From Acidulodesulfobacterium sp021802425 (lineage in GTDB: Bacteria; SZUA-79; Acidulodesulfobacterales; Acidulodesulfobacteraceae): a stretch of DNA of 64,000 nt. Each line of letters starts with the position of its first letter. The first letter of the stretch is position 1. This document shows, piece by piece, positions 9,241 to 18,267 of this stretch. The stretch spans positions 4,005 through 68,004 of the forward strand of contig JAJZXJ010000009.1 in NCBI GenBank assembly GCA_021802425.1, read 5' to 3'. A program made the position numbers and the translations under genes. The notes beneath the pieces were generated by a model that was given only the letters and a program-made list of their open reading frames with translations, ran no database searches and was not told where the DNA came from.

Positions 9241-11892
9241 ATGGCTAAGTATGTCTATTTTTTTGGAAATAAGGATGCCGACGGCAAAGGTTCGATGAAA
9301 AATCTTTTAGGAGGAAAAGGAGCGGGACTTGCCGAGATGACCAATATCGGTATAAGGGTGCCGGCAGGTTTTACTATTACAACGGAGGTTTGTACATATT
9401 ATTATGAACATAATAAAAAATACCCTGAAGAGTTAAGGAGCGAAGTTAACGGCGGACTCAAAATAATTGAAGAAGCTATGGGCGCAAGATTCGGCGATAC
9501 ATTAAATCCTCTTTTGGTCTCCGTTAGAAGCGGTGCAAGAATTTCCATGCCGGGTATGATGGACACGGTTCTTAATTTAGGATTAAATGATGAAACGATT
9601 AAAGGGCTTATAAATAAATCTGGAAATGAAAGATTTGCTTATGATACATACAGAAGATTTATCCAGATGTTTTCGAATGTGGTTTTGGGTATAGATTCAA
9701 GCATTATGGAGTCCATTCTCGAAAAGAAAAAGAAAGAAAGGAATGTTAAAAACGATAACGAGCTTGGTGCAGGAGATCTCAAAAGCCTTGTTCACGAGTT
9801 CAAGGATGTGGTTAAAAAAGAAAAAGGCACAGCTTTTCCCGACGATCCCGAGACGCAGCTGTGGATGGGAATATCGGCGGTATTTGAATCATGGAATGTG
9901 CCCAGGGCTATTACTTACAGAAAACTTAACAAAATTCCGGAAGATTGGGGGACGGCCGTAAATGTCGTTTCTATGGTATATGGAAACATGGGGAATTCTT
10001 CGGCAACCGGCGTCGCTTTTACAAGAAACCCGTCAACGGGAGAAAACGGGTTTTACGGGGAATACCTTATAAACGCTCAGGGAGAGGATGTTGTTGCCGG
10101 AATCAGGACTCCCCAGCCTATAAACGAGATCTCGAAGAAAAACCCGGACGATGTTTCGCTTGAACATGCCATGCCTTCGGTATTTAAAGACCTCTTAGAA
10201 TATGCGGCGCTTTTGGAAAAACATTATAAAGATATGCTTGATTTAGAATTTACGATACAGGAAGGCGTCCTTTATATGCTTCAGGTTCGAACAGGTAAGA
10301 GAACTGCTAAGGCTGCCGTGAAAATAGCCGTAGATATGGAAAAAGAGGGCATGATAGATAAAAAAACCGCTATACTAAGGATAGATCCCAACTCCATTGC
10401 CCAATTAATGTATCCCACGGTAGATGCAAAGTCTAAAAAGGATGTTTTGGCAAAAGGGCTGCCGGCATCTCCGGGCGCCGCAAGCGGAGAAGTTGTTTTT
10501 TCGGCGGAGGAAGCGGAAGATGAGACAAAAAAAGGGAAAAAAGTAATATTAGTCAGGATGGAAACCTCGCCCGAAGATATTCACGGAATGAGCGTTGCGG
10601 AAGGAATCCTTACGGCAAGAGGCGGAATGACTTCCCATGCGGCCGTCGTTGCAAGGGGAATGGGAAAATGCGCTATAACAGGCTGTTCTTCTCTTGAAAT
10701 AAATGAAAAAAGGGGTGAAATAATCGTTGGAAACAGAACGGTAAAAAGGGGCGATGTTATAACCCTGAACGGCGTAAGCGGTGAAGTTTATTCGGGATAT
10801 GTGAATATGGTGACGCCAGAGATAAACGAGGATTTTATAACTATAATGAATTTTGCAAATGAATTCAGAAAATTAAGAATAAGGGCAAATGCCGATACCC
10901 CGGAAGATGCTAAAGTTGCCAGAAATTACGGGGCGGAAGGAATCGGACTTTGCAGGACGGAGCATATGTTTTTTAAAGGCGACAGAATAAAAGCCGTTCG
11001 GGAAATGATACTTGCAGGTACGGTGATCGAGAGGCAAAAAGCCCTGAACAAGCTATTGCCGATGCAAAAGTCTGATTTTATAGAGCTATACAATGAAATG
11101 AAAGGATATTCCGTTAACATCCGTTTGCTTGATCCGCCGCTCCATGAATTTTTGCCGAAAACGGACCAGGAGATAAAAGAGCTCGCAGATATTATGAATG
11201 TGCCGTATGAAAGGTTAAAGACAAAGGTCATATCGCTTCATGAGGTCAACCCTATGCTTGGACACAGGGGGTGCAGGCTTGGGGTGAGTTATCCGGAGAT
11301 TTATGAAATGCAGGTTCAGGCTATTATGGAAGCGGCGTGTGAATTCCATAAAGGCGGAAATGTTATAATACCCGAAATTATGATTCCGGTCGTCGGTATT
11401 TATGAAGAAATAAAATTGCTAAAGGAATTAGTCGTTAAAAAAGCCAATGATGTTATGTCAAGTTACGGAGTCAGGTTTAACTTTCTTGTGGGAACCATGA
11501 TTGAACTTCCCAGGGCATGCATGGTTGCGGATGAGATTGCAAAAGAGGCGGAGTTTTTCTCGTTTGGAACAAACGACTTGACGCAGACCGTTTTTGGCTT
11601 TTCAAGAGACGATATAGGTTCATTTTTACCTGATTATTTAAATAAAAATATCTTAAAGACCGACCCGTTTATCGAGCTTGATAGAAACGGCGTAGGCGAA
11701 CTTATGAAGATTGCGGTGCAGAAGGGAACAGGGACAAGGCCTGATATTAAACTCGGAATATGCGGAGAACACGGTGGAGATCCCGGTTCCATCGAATTTT
11801 GCCACAGACTGAAACTTAATTATGTCAGCTGCTCTCCATATAGAGTTCCCGTTGCTATTATTTCCGCCGCTCACGCAGCGCTTAAAAATTAG
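9241..11892 (+). CDS. ppdK: Pyruvate, phosphate dikinase
   Basis: Interconverts pyruvate + ATP + Pi and phosphoenolpyruvate + AMP + PPi. With Acs upstream it would allow gluconeogenesis from acetate (inference). Domain order is complete: N-terminal nucleotide-binding domain (GGKGAGLAEMTNIGI), swivelling phosphohistidine domain (GGMTSHAAVVARGMG, His about residue 468) and C-terminal PEP/pyruvate barrel (GTMIELPRACM, FGTNDLTQT, GICGEHGGDP with the catalytic Cys about residue 840). 883 residues. ATG 9241 has GGAGG five bases upstream; a TTG at 9229 is in frame but sits on that ribosome site. Confidence 0.97.
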   Translation: MAKYVYFFGNKDADGKGSMKNLLGGKGAGLAEMTNIGIRVPAGFTITTEVCTYYYEHNKKYPEELRSEVNGGLKIIEEAMGARFGDTLNPLLVSVRSGARISMPGMMDTVLNLGLNDETIKGLINKSGNERFAYDTYRRFIQMFSNVVLGIDSSIMESILEKKKKERNVKNDNELGAGDLKSLVHEFKDVVKKEKGTAFPDDPETQLWMGISAVFESWNVPRAITYRKLNKIPEDWGTAVNVVSMVYGNMGNSSATGVAFTRNPSTGENGFYGEYLINAQGEDVVAGIRTPQPINEISKKNPDDVSLEHAMPSVFKDLLEYAALLEKHYKDMLDLEFTIQEGVLYMLQVRTGKRTAKAAVKIAVDMEKEGMIDKKTAILRIDPNSIAQLMYPTVDAKSKKDVLAKGLPASPGAASGEVVFSAEEAEDETKKGKKVILVRMETSPEDIHGMSVAEGILTARGGMTSHAAVVARGMGKCAITGCSSLEINEKRGEIIVGNRTVKRGDVITLNGVSGEVYSGYVNMVTPEINEDFITIMNFANEFRKLRIRANADTPEDAKVARNYGAEGIGLCRTEHMFFKGDRIKAVREMILAGTVIERQKALNKLLPMQKSDFIELYNEMKGYSVNIRLLDPPLHEFLPKTDQEIKELADIMNVPYERLKTKVISLHEVNPMLGHRGCRLGVSYPEIYEMQVQAIMEAACEFHKGGNVIIPEIMIPVVGIYEEIKLLKELVVKKANDVMSSYGVRFNFLVGTMIELPRACMVADEIAKEAEFFSFGTNDLTQTVFGFSRDDIGSFLPDYLNKNILKTDPFIELDRNGVGELMKIAVQKGTGTRPDIKLGICGEHGGDPGSIEFCHRLKLNYVSCSPYRVPVAIISAAHAALKN

Positions 11893-11909
11893 GATTTTAG
11901 GATTTAAAG

Positions 11910-14900
11910 TTGAGTTTAGATTTGGATTTCAAAAATAATGTTTACGAAGGACGGGGATTAAAAAAGGGGGCTTCAACGGCTTTTGCGCTGGAAGAAGCCC
12001 TCCTGCTTAATTCAGAAAATAATTTATCGGTCTTTTTGTGCGATAATTATTTATCGGCGAGGGATTTATATAAAAATTTAACATTTTTTGAAAATGCATT
12101 ATTCCTGACGGACTCTTCGTTAAAGAAAAAAAAGGTTTTTTTTTGCGAAGAGATTATCCCGCTAAGTTTATTATACGAAATAAAGACGGAAAAAGACGCT
12201 GTTATAATTTTAACTCCCGCCTCTTTTTTCTCAAAAGTTCCCGAATTAGATATCCTTTCAAAATCCTGCATTAATATCAAAAGAGGTTTAAAACTTTCCA
12301 GAGATAAATTTATCTCCGCTCTTATATCTTACGGTTATGACCCGGTAAGCCAGATAGAAAGTCAAAAGGAGTTTGCGGTTAGAGGGGAAATAATCGACCT
12401 GTTCGATGCAGAAAATTCTTCCCCCGTCAGGATAGATTTTTTTGATGAAATAGTGGAAGACATAAGGCATTTCGATCTTAATACGCAAAGGAGCTTTAAA
12501 ACAATAGATAGTTTTACCGTGTTTCCGGTTAAAGAAGGCATCTATGAAAAAAAACTGAATTTATTGGATATTACCGAAAGTCCTGTTTTATATGTCGAAA
12601 AACCAAAAACTGAACTTCAAAATTTTTTAAATCATGATGCAGGCAATGCAGGTAACAGAACTATTTATATAGAAGCATTAAATAAAGCATACAAATTATT
12701 CTATTATGACCTCAATGAATTAAAGGTATATTACGGCGATGAAAGTTTTGAAAATTCCAAAAACGCTTATATCTTGTTTGAAGATTTTAACGATGTAAAT
12801 TTTATTAAAAATTTTAAATATAAAAACGGGCAGCTAAATCTAAAACTAATAAAAAGGGTATTCTCCGGATTAATCGAAAAAAAATATTTAATAATTTTAG
12901 TTTCTAAAAACGAAATTCATCATCAAAGATTAAAAGAGATTTTTGCTTCCGTTCAACTGGATAAGGATAAAACGGAAGGAAGGTTTCATATTGTTATCGG
13001 TGAGATTTCAGCGGGAATCATATCGAAAAAACATAAATTTCTGATATTTACCGGCGAAGAACTTTTCAGGGAACATATTAATTTGATTGAAGAGCCGCCG
13101 TATAAGGGTTCAAAACCGGATTTTTTTAACGAAATAAGCGAGCTTAATCCCGGCGACTTTGTAGTTCACAATGAATTCGGCGTAGCAAAATTTACGGGGA
13201 TAAAAAAAATTACCGTAAGCGGCACCATATCGGACTATTTCGAACTCCTGTACGAAGGCGGGGACAAGATTTTTGTTCCTGCGGACAAGATTTATTTAAT
13301 CCATAAATATATTGCCTCTTCAGAGGAAAATTCGCCAAAATTAAGCAGATTGGGAAATAGGTCATGGGAAAGGGCAAAAATAAAGGCTAAAGAAAAAATA
13401 GAGGAAGTCGCCCTTGATTTAAAAGTATTATACGCCAAAAGAATGACCGGGAGGGGATTTGCTTTTTCGGAAGAAGATGAGGTTTACAGGGAATTTGAAG
13501 AAAGCTTTGAGTTTGAAGAAACCGAAGATCAGGCAAAGGCAATCAAAGATGTCCTTTCGGATATGCATCTTAATAAACCGATGGACAGGCTAATATGCGG
13601 CGATGTGGGATTCGGGAAGACGGAAGTAGCGATTAGAGCGGCATTTAAAGCATCCATGGATGGAAAGCAGGTGGCTCTTATTGCTCCCACTACTCTTTTA
13701 GTGGAGCAGCATTACAATAATTTTAAAAAAAGATTTGAAAAATATCCGATTAAAGTAGCCTATATCTCAAGATTTGTCGGTAAGGGCGAGGAAAAGAAAA
13801 TCTTAAATCAGATTAAAAGCGGAGAAATAGACATAATAATAGGGACGCACAAACTATTATCCGAAAAAATTAAATTTCACGATATCGGGCTTCTAATTAT
13901 CGATGAAGAACAAAAGTTTGGAGCGATGCAGAAAGAAGGAATCAAAGAAATCCGTTCTTCTATAGATGTTCTTGCAATGAGCGCCACCCCGATTCCAAGA
14001 ACCTTATATCTTTCGATGTCCGGCATCAGGGATTTAAGCATTATCGATACCCCTCCCGCAGGAAGAAAGAATGTTATAACCGATATTGCCGGTTACGACG
14101 ATGAAATCATTAAGGATGCCGTTTTTAAGGAGCTTGCAAGGGGCGGGCAGGTTTATTTTATCGATAACAGGATTTCGCATCTGGACGCGGTATTTAAAAA
14201 GATTAAAAAAATAATGCCGGATATAAGAATCGGCGTCGTTCACGGGAGGCTCGGCGTAAATGATATCGAGCAGGTGATGCACCTTTTTTATAATAAAGGG
14301 TATGACATGCTTCTTAGCACATCGATTATCGAATCGGGGCTCGATAACCCCAATGTTAATACAATTATTATAAATAATGCGGAAAATCTTGGTTTAAGCC
14401 AGCTGTACCAGCTAAGGGGACGGGTAGGCAGGTCGCATCTTCAGGCTTATTGTTTGCTTGTAATCGGGTGCGGTTTGGCTGATTTAACGGAAGAACAAAG
14501 AAAAAGGCTGAATAAGGCAAAAGAATACAGCGAATTGGGGGCGGGTTTTAAACTTGCTATGGCAGATCTGGAGATAAGGGGGGCAGGCAATATTTTGGGG
14601 GGCGCCCAGTCGGGGCACATTGACGCTATCGGGCTTGAAATGTGCATGCAAATGCTTAAAGAAGAGGTTGAAAAAATGCAGGGCATTACACTTCCTCCGC
14701 AAATTAACCCCGAGGTAAAAACTAATCTATCTTTATATATCCCGGATTCTTATATAAATGATAGTAAAATAAAATTATCCATTTACAGAAAGCTTGCGAA
14801 TTGCAACAGCTTAGACGATGTTGAGGCGGTACGGTTAGAGCTCGCCGACAGATTTGGGAAAATTCCCGAGATGGTAAATAATCTTTTATCGGTAGAAGAA

Positions 14901-15167
14901 CTCAAGGTTTATATGAAAAATTCAAGGGTTAAACTCATAGAGATAAAAGAAAATGAATTTATAATCGAATTTCACGGCTCGGCGGAAGCCCTTTCTGACG
15001 GTTTAATCAAGTTTGTAAATGACGGAAATATTTCATCGGAATATGTTATAAACTTTCTCGGAGAATTTATAATTAAACTTAGGCCCAAAAAAGCGCCTGC
15101 GCCGCTTGATAAACTTGATGCTTCTAAAATTATCTTGCAACGATTATATGGCTATGTTAATATTTAA
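11910..15167 (+). CDS. mfd: Transcription-repair coupling factor
   Basis: ATP-dependent DNA translocase that removes stalled RNA polymerase and recruits UvrA. 1085 residues starting at TTG 11910, 15 bp after ppdK. Visible parts: degenerate UvrB-like N-terminus (residues 1-330), RNA-polymerase-interacting CarD-like domain (GDFVVHNEFGVAKFTGI, about 410-480), helicase motifs CGDVGFGKTEVAIRAA (about 563), LLIIDEEQKFG (DEEQ box), SATPIPRTLYLSM, LRGRVGRS, and a C-terminal TRCF domain. uvrA lies 3 kb downstream on the same strand. Confidence 0.96.
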   Translation: MSLDLDFKNNVYEGRGLKKGASTAFALEEALLLNSENNLSVFLCDNYLSARDLYKNLTFFENALFLTDSSLKKKKVFFCEEIIPLSLLYEIKTEKDAVIILTPASFFSKVPELDILSKSCINIKRGLKLSRDKFISALISYGYDPVSQIESQKEFAVRGEIIDLFDAENSSPVRIDFFDEIVEDIRHFDLNTQRSFKTIDSFTVFPVKEGIYEKKLNLLDITESPVLYVEKPKTELQNFLNHDAGNAGNRTIYIEALNKAYKLFYYDLNELKVYYGDESFENSKNAYILFEDFNDVNFIKNFKYKNGQLNLKLIKRVFSGLIEKKYLIILVSKNEIHHQRLKEIFASVQLDKDKTEGRFHIVIGEISAGIISKKHKFLIFTGEELFREHINLIEEPPYKGSKPDFFNEISELNPGDFVVHNEFGVAKFTGIKKITVSGTISDYFELLYEGGDKIFVPADKIYLIHKYIASSEENSPKLSRLGNRSWERAKIKAKEKIEEVALDLKVLYAKRMTGRGFAFSEEDEVYREFEESFEFEETEDQAKAIKDVLSDMHLNKPMDRLICGDVGFGKTEVAIRAAFKASMDGKQVALIAPTTLLVEQHYNNFKKRFEKYPIKVAYISRFVGKGEEKKILNQIKSGEIDIIIGTHKLLSEKIKFHDIGLLIIDEEQKFGAMQKEGIKEIRSSIDVLAMSATPIPRTLYLSMSGIRDLSIIDTPPAGRKNVITDIAGYDDEIIKDAVFKELARGGQVYFIDNRISHLDAVFKKIKKIMPDIRIGVVHGRLGVNDIEQVMHLFYNKGYDMLLSTSIIESGLDNPNVNTIIINNAENLGLSQLYQLRGRVGRSHLQAYCLLVIGCGLADLTEEQRKRLNKAKEYSELGAGFKLAMADLEIRGAGNILGGAQSGHIDAIGLEMCMQMLKEEVEKMQGITLPPQINPEVKTNLSLYIPDSYINDSKIKLSIYRKLANCNSLDDVEAVRLELADRFGKIPEMVNNLLSVEELKVYMKNSRVKLIEIKENEFIIEFHGSAEALSDGLIKFVNDGNISSEYVINFLGEFIIKLRPKKAPAPLDKLDASKIILQRLYGYVNI

Positions 15168-15210
15168 AGATAATTATTAAATTTAATTTTAATATATTCA
15201 GAGGAAAAAA

Positions 15211-16185
15211 ATGAAATTGAAAATCAGGGGTCAGAAGGACTGGCGGGGCCGGTCTCAAAGGTTTTTTAAAATTAACGGTAAAATTTTATTTATAGCATTA
15301 TTTGCGGTTATAATTTCAATGAGTCTTTACGGCTGCGCCAAAAAAAGCGCTCCATCTTCAAAGGTTATCGCTACGGTTAACGGAAAGCCTATAACGGTCG
15401 GCAAATTTAAATCCGAAATCGCCAAATTTCCGCCGAATTTAAAAGATTATCTTCAAACCCCCGCAGGTTCAAAGAGGTTTATTAGAAGTCTTGTCGATAG
15501 GCAAGTATTGGTTAACGAAGCCGTTAAAGAAGGGATTAATAAGTCGAAAGATTATAAATCCCAAGTTTCCGATTTTAAAAAGGGCCTTTTGGTGCAGCTT
15601 CTTTTGCACAAGGAGATCTCGAATAAAGTCAGCGTGACGACCGCTGATGCAAAGTCTTACTACAAAAAGCATTTCTTAAGCTTTAATCTGCCGTCAAAGA
15701 TTAATGTCAGTTATGTTCAGTCAAGTTCGCTCAAACAGGCTCAGGCCGCTTACAATTTACTTAAAAGCGGAAAACCGTTTGCCGCCGTTGCGCAAAAGTA
15801 CTCAACCGCTCCAAATGCCAAATCGGGCGGAACTTTGGGGTGGATTAAATTCGAAGAAACAACGCCGGCATTTAACAATGCCGCCTTTAACCTTCGCAAA
15901 ATAGGGGAGTACTCAAATATCGTTAAGGTCGGGAACAACTTTGACATAATAAGGCTTAATAATATAATAGCAGGCAAGCCAAAACCGTTTTCTAAGGTAA
16001 AGAACGATATTATCGTTATGATGAAACAAAAAGAAGCTTCTAAAATTCTTAAAAACTTTGTAGAAAAGTTAAGGGCTAAGTCAAACATTAAATATTATTA
16101 CAATAATTTACCAAACTTTGAAGCTGCTCCAGTTCCCGCTCCTGTTCCTGAAAAGCAGGGCGCTGCCGGTAAAAAGCAGGGTTAA
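15211..16185 (+). CDS. Parvulin-type peptidyl-prolyl isomerase lipoprotein
   Basis: 324 residues. A positively charged N-terminus, a hydrophobic stretch and a lipobox-like MSLYGC (Cys about 42) predict a lipoprotein. A SurA_N-like segment (VIATVNGKPITVGKFKSEI) is followed by a PPIC rotamase domain with SGKPFAAVAQKYSTAPNAK and GGTLGWIKFEETTPAF, typical of PpiC/PrsA. The tail is Ala/Pro/Lys-rich and low complexity. It is the first of two tandem periplasmic folding factors; the second, SurA-like gene starts 10 bp downstream. Client proteins are unknown. Confidence 0.88.
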   Translation: MKLKIRGQKDWRGRSQRFFKINGKILFIALFAVIISMSLYGCAKKSAPSSKVIATVNGKPITVGKFKSEIAKFPPNLKDYLQTPAGSKRFIRSLVDRQVLVNEAVKEGINKSKDYKSQVSDFKKGLLVQLLLHKEISNKVSVTTADAKSYYKKHFLSFNLPSKINVSYVQSSSLKQAQAAYNLLKSGKPFAAVAQKYSTAPNAKSGGTLGWIKFEETTPAFNNAAFNLRKIGEYSNIVKVGNNFDIIRLNNIIAGKPKPFSKVKNDIIVMMKQKEASKILKNFVEKLRAKSNIKYYYNNLPNFEAAPVPAPVPEKQGAAGKKQG

Positions 16186-16195
16186 AATTTTAAAT

Positions 16196-17221
16196 ATGGA
16201 AAGTATAATAAAAAAGGGCAGGATTTTCGCATTTATAGCCGCTTCCATTTTCTTAATTAATTTATTTCCCGTAAGCGCAAAAAATGCAAACGCCGTAATA
16301 ATAGACCAGGTAATTGCCGTTGTGAATAAAACCCCTATAACGCTGTATGATTTTGCAAAATTTAACAGGCCGGCGTTCGAAGAATATGAGCAGATGCAAA
16401 ACAATGCCTCTCAGGGTATTTTTACAAGCTCCGATTCCCTGATAATGTCGAAAACAAAAGGCGTTATCAATCTTTTGGCGGATAATATTTTACTTAAGCA
16501 GGAAGAGGAAAGAGCGGCTATTTATATATCTCCAAAACAATTGGGCGGTTATATAAAGGATGTCGCCCATGCAAATAACTTTACCGAAAATCAGTTCTTC
16601 GATTTTTTAAAAAAAAGGGGGATAAGTAAAGAGGCGTACATTAAACGGGTTAGAACCCACTTTATCCGGATGGAACTTCTGAGGAAGGTTTACGGCAATA
16701 AGATGATTATAACTCAAAAAGAAATGCAGGATTATTATAAGAAAAACATAGAAGAATTCAGAGGCATGCCTATGGCAGACCTGAAGCTTATATTTTTAGC
16801 CGTGCCTCGTAACGCAAGTAAAGAAGCAAAGAAAAAAATATATGGAAAAATGTTAAAAATTAGAAAGCTGGCAATAAACGGCGATACAGGTTTTTCATCC
16901 CTGGCAAGAAAATATTCGGAAGATCCTTCGGAAAAAAATGGAGGAAGAATCGGCTATGTTTATAAAGATAAATTATCCCCTAATTTCTCTAAGATAGCTT
17001 TTAGGTTAAAGGTGGGGCAGATAAGCAAGGTTATAAAATCTCCATTCGGCTATACCATATTTAAATCTGTCGGAAAAAAAATGGGGGCATTTAAAACCTT
17101 TAAGCAGGTAAAGCCGGAGATAATTTCGATTCTTGAAAAACATAAAACAAACGAATATCTTGCAAGGCTTTTAAAAAGAGCCAGAAAAAATGCTTATATT
17201 AAAATCAAAATCCCTGTTTAA
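16196..17221 (+). CDS. surA: SurA-like periplasmic chaperone / peptidyl-prolyl isomerase
   Basis: 341 residues from ATG 16196; a longer in-frame ATG at 16118 overlaps the upstream gene deeply and lacks a signal peptide. The chosen start gives a signal peptide (FAFIAASIFLINLFPVSAKNANA). Then SurA_N (VIDQVIAVVNKTPITLYDF), helical region and one parvulin domain (SSLARKYSEDPSEKNGGRIG, VGQISKVIKSPFGYTIFK). It should assist outer-membrane protein folding in the periplasm, implying a diderm cell. pdxA follows 17 bp later, an arrangement (surA-pdxA) known from many proteobacteria. Confidence 0.88.
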   Translation: MESIIKKGRIFAFIAASIFLINLFPVSAKNANAVIIDQVIAVVNKTPITLYDFAKFNRPAFEEYEQMQNNASQGIFTSSDSLIMSKTKGVINLLADNILLKQEEERAAIYISPKQLGGYIKDVAHANNFTENQFFDFLKKRGISKEAYIKRVRTHFIRMELLRKVYGNKMIITQKEMQDYYKKNIEEFRGMPMADLKLIFLAVPRNASKEAKKKIYGKMLKIRKLAINGDTGFSSLARKYSEDPSEKNGGRIGYVYKDKLSPNFSKIAFRLKVGQISKVIKSPFGYTIFKSVGKKMGAFKTFKQVKPEIISILEKHKTNEYLARLLKRARKNAYIKIKIPV

Positions 17222-17238
17222 CGATTACATGAATAAAA

Positions 17239-18267
17239 TTGCTTAAGGAAAGTAGCTTTATCGGCATTACAATGGGGGATCCCGCCGGCATCGGTCCTGA
17301 AATAGCAGTTAAGGCTGCGGAATACTTCATAAAAATCAACACGCCAATTAAACCGGTTATCTTCGGGTCTTTTGAACATATTGATTATGTTTTAAAAAGT
17401 ATAATCAAAAAAGATGCCCCTATAAATTTAATCAGGCAGGACTCTCTCCTTGAATATTCTTACAAAAATACCCATATCAATGTAATAGATTTATCTTCCA
17501 AATCGTATCAATCCGTGAAATACGGCGAAATTAATCCCGAATATGCCAAAGATGTCGAATCATTTATTTCTGCCGCAGTAGATTTTTCATTAGACGGAAG
17601 AATTTCGGGATTTGCAACAGCCCCGATAAATAAGGAAATGATGATAAAAGGAGGCGCAAAGTTCGGCGGACATACGGAGCTTTTAGGATATTTAACTTCT
17701 TCAAAAGACTATGCAATGCTTTTTTATTCAAAAACAATGATAACCGTTCTTGCGACAATTCATATTCCGTTATTTATGGTTTCAAGGAGCATCACCAAAG
17801 AATCTTTAAGGAATATACTAAAAATCTCTATCTCGTCCATGATAAACGATTTTGGCATAAGCAGTCCTAAAATTGCCGTTTTAGGTTTGAATCCGCATGC
17901 GGGAGAAAATGGGGAGATAGGCGCCGAAGAAAAAGATATTATATCCCCGGTTATAACGGAATTTAAAAATAACGGCTTTTTTGTAAGCGGACCTTTTCCG
18001 TCCGACAGCTTCTTTGCTAAAATATACAAAAATTACGACTTAATAGTTTCAATGTATCATGACCAGGCGTTAATACCTTTTAAACTGCTCTCCTTTAATG
18101 AGGGAGTAAATGTAACCGCGGGACTTAAAATCGTAAGGACATCGCCCGTGCATGGAACGGCTTATAATATAGCGGGGAAAAATTTAGCTGATTCTAACAG
18201 TATGAAAGAATCTATAAAATTAGCTTATAAAATTTCGAAAAATAGACTGAAATGGAAAGAAAAATAA
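17239..18267 (+). CDS. pdxA: 4-hydroxythreonine-4-phosphate dehydrogenase
   Basis: NAD-dependent enzyme of pyridoxal phosphate synthesis (DXP-dependent route). Motifs: GITMGDPAGIGPEIA near the N-terminus, FGGHTELLGY, SMYHDQALIPFK (metal-binding His/Asp) and VRTSPVHGTAYNIAGK. 342 residues. The start is TTG at 17239; the nearby ATG at 17229 is out of frame and hits a stop after five codons. The 3' end overlaps uvrA by 16 bp, indicating translational coupling. Confidence 0.94.
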   Translation: MLKESSFIGITMGDPAGIGPEIAVKAAEYFIKINTPIKPVIFGSFEHIDYVLKSIIKKDAPINLIRQDSLLEYSYKNTHINVIDLSSKSYQSVKYGEINPEYAKDVESFISAAVDFSLDGRISGFATAPINKEMMIKGGAKFGGHTELLGYLTSSKDYAMLFYSKTMITVLATIHIPLFMVSRSITKESLRNILKISISSMINDFGISSPKIAVLGLNPHAGENGEIGAEEKDIISPVITEFKNNGFFVSGPFPSDSFFAKIYKNYDLIVSMYHDQALIPFKLLSFNEGVNVTAGLKIVRTSPVHGTAYNIAGKNLADSNSMKESIKLAYKISKNRLKWKEK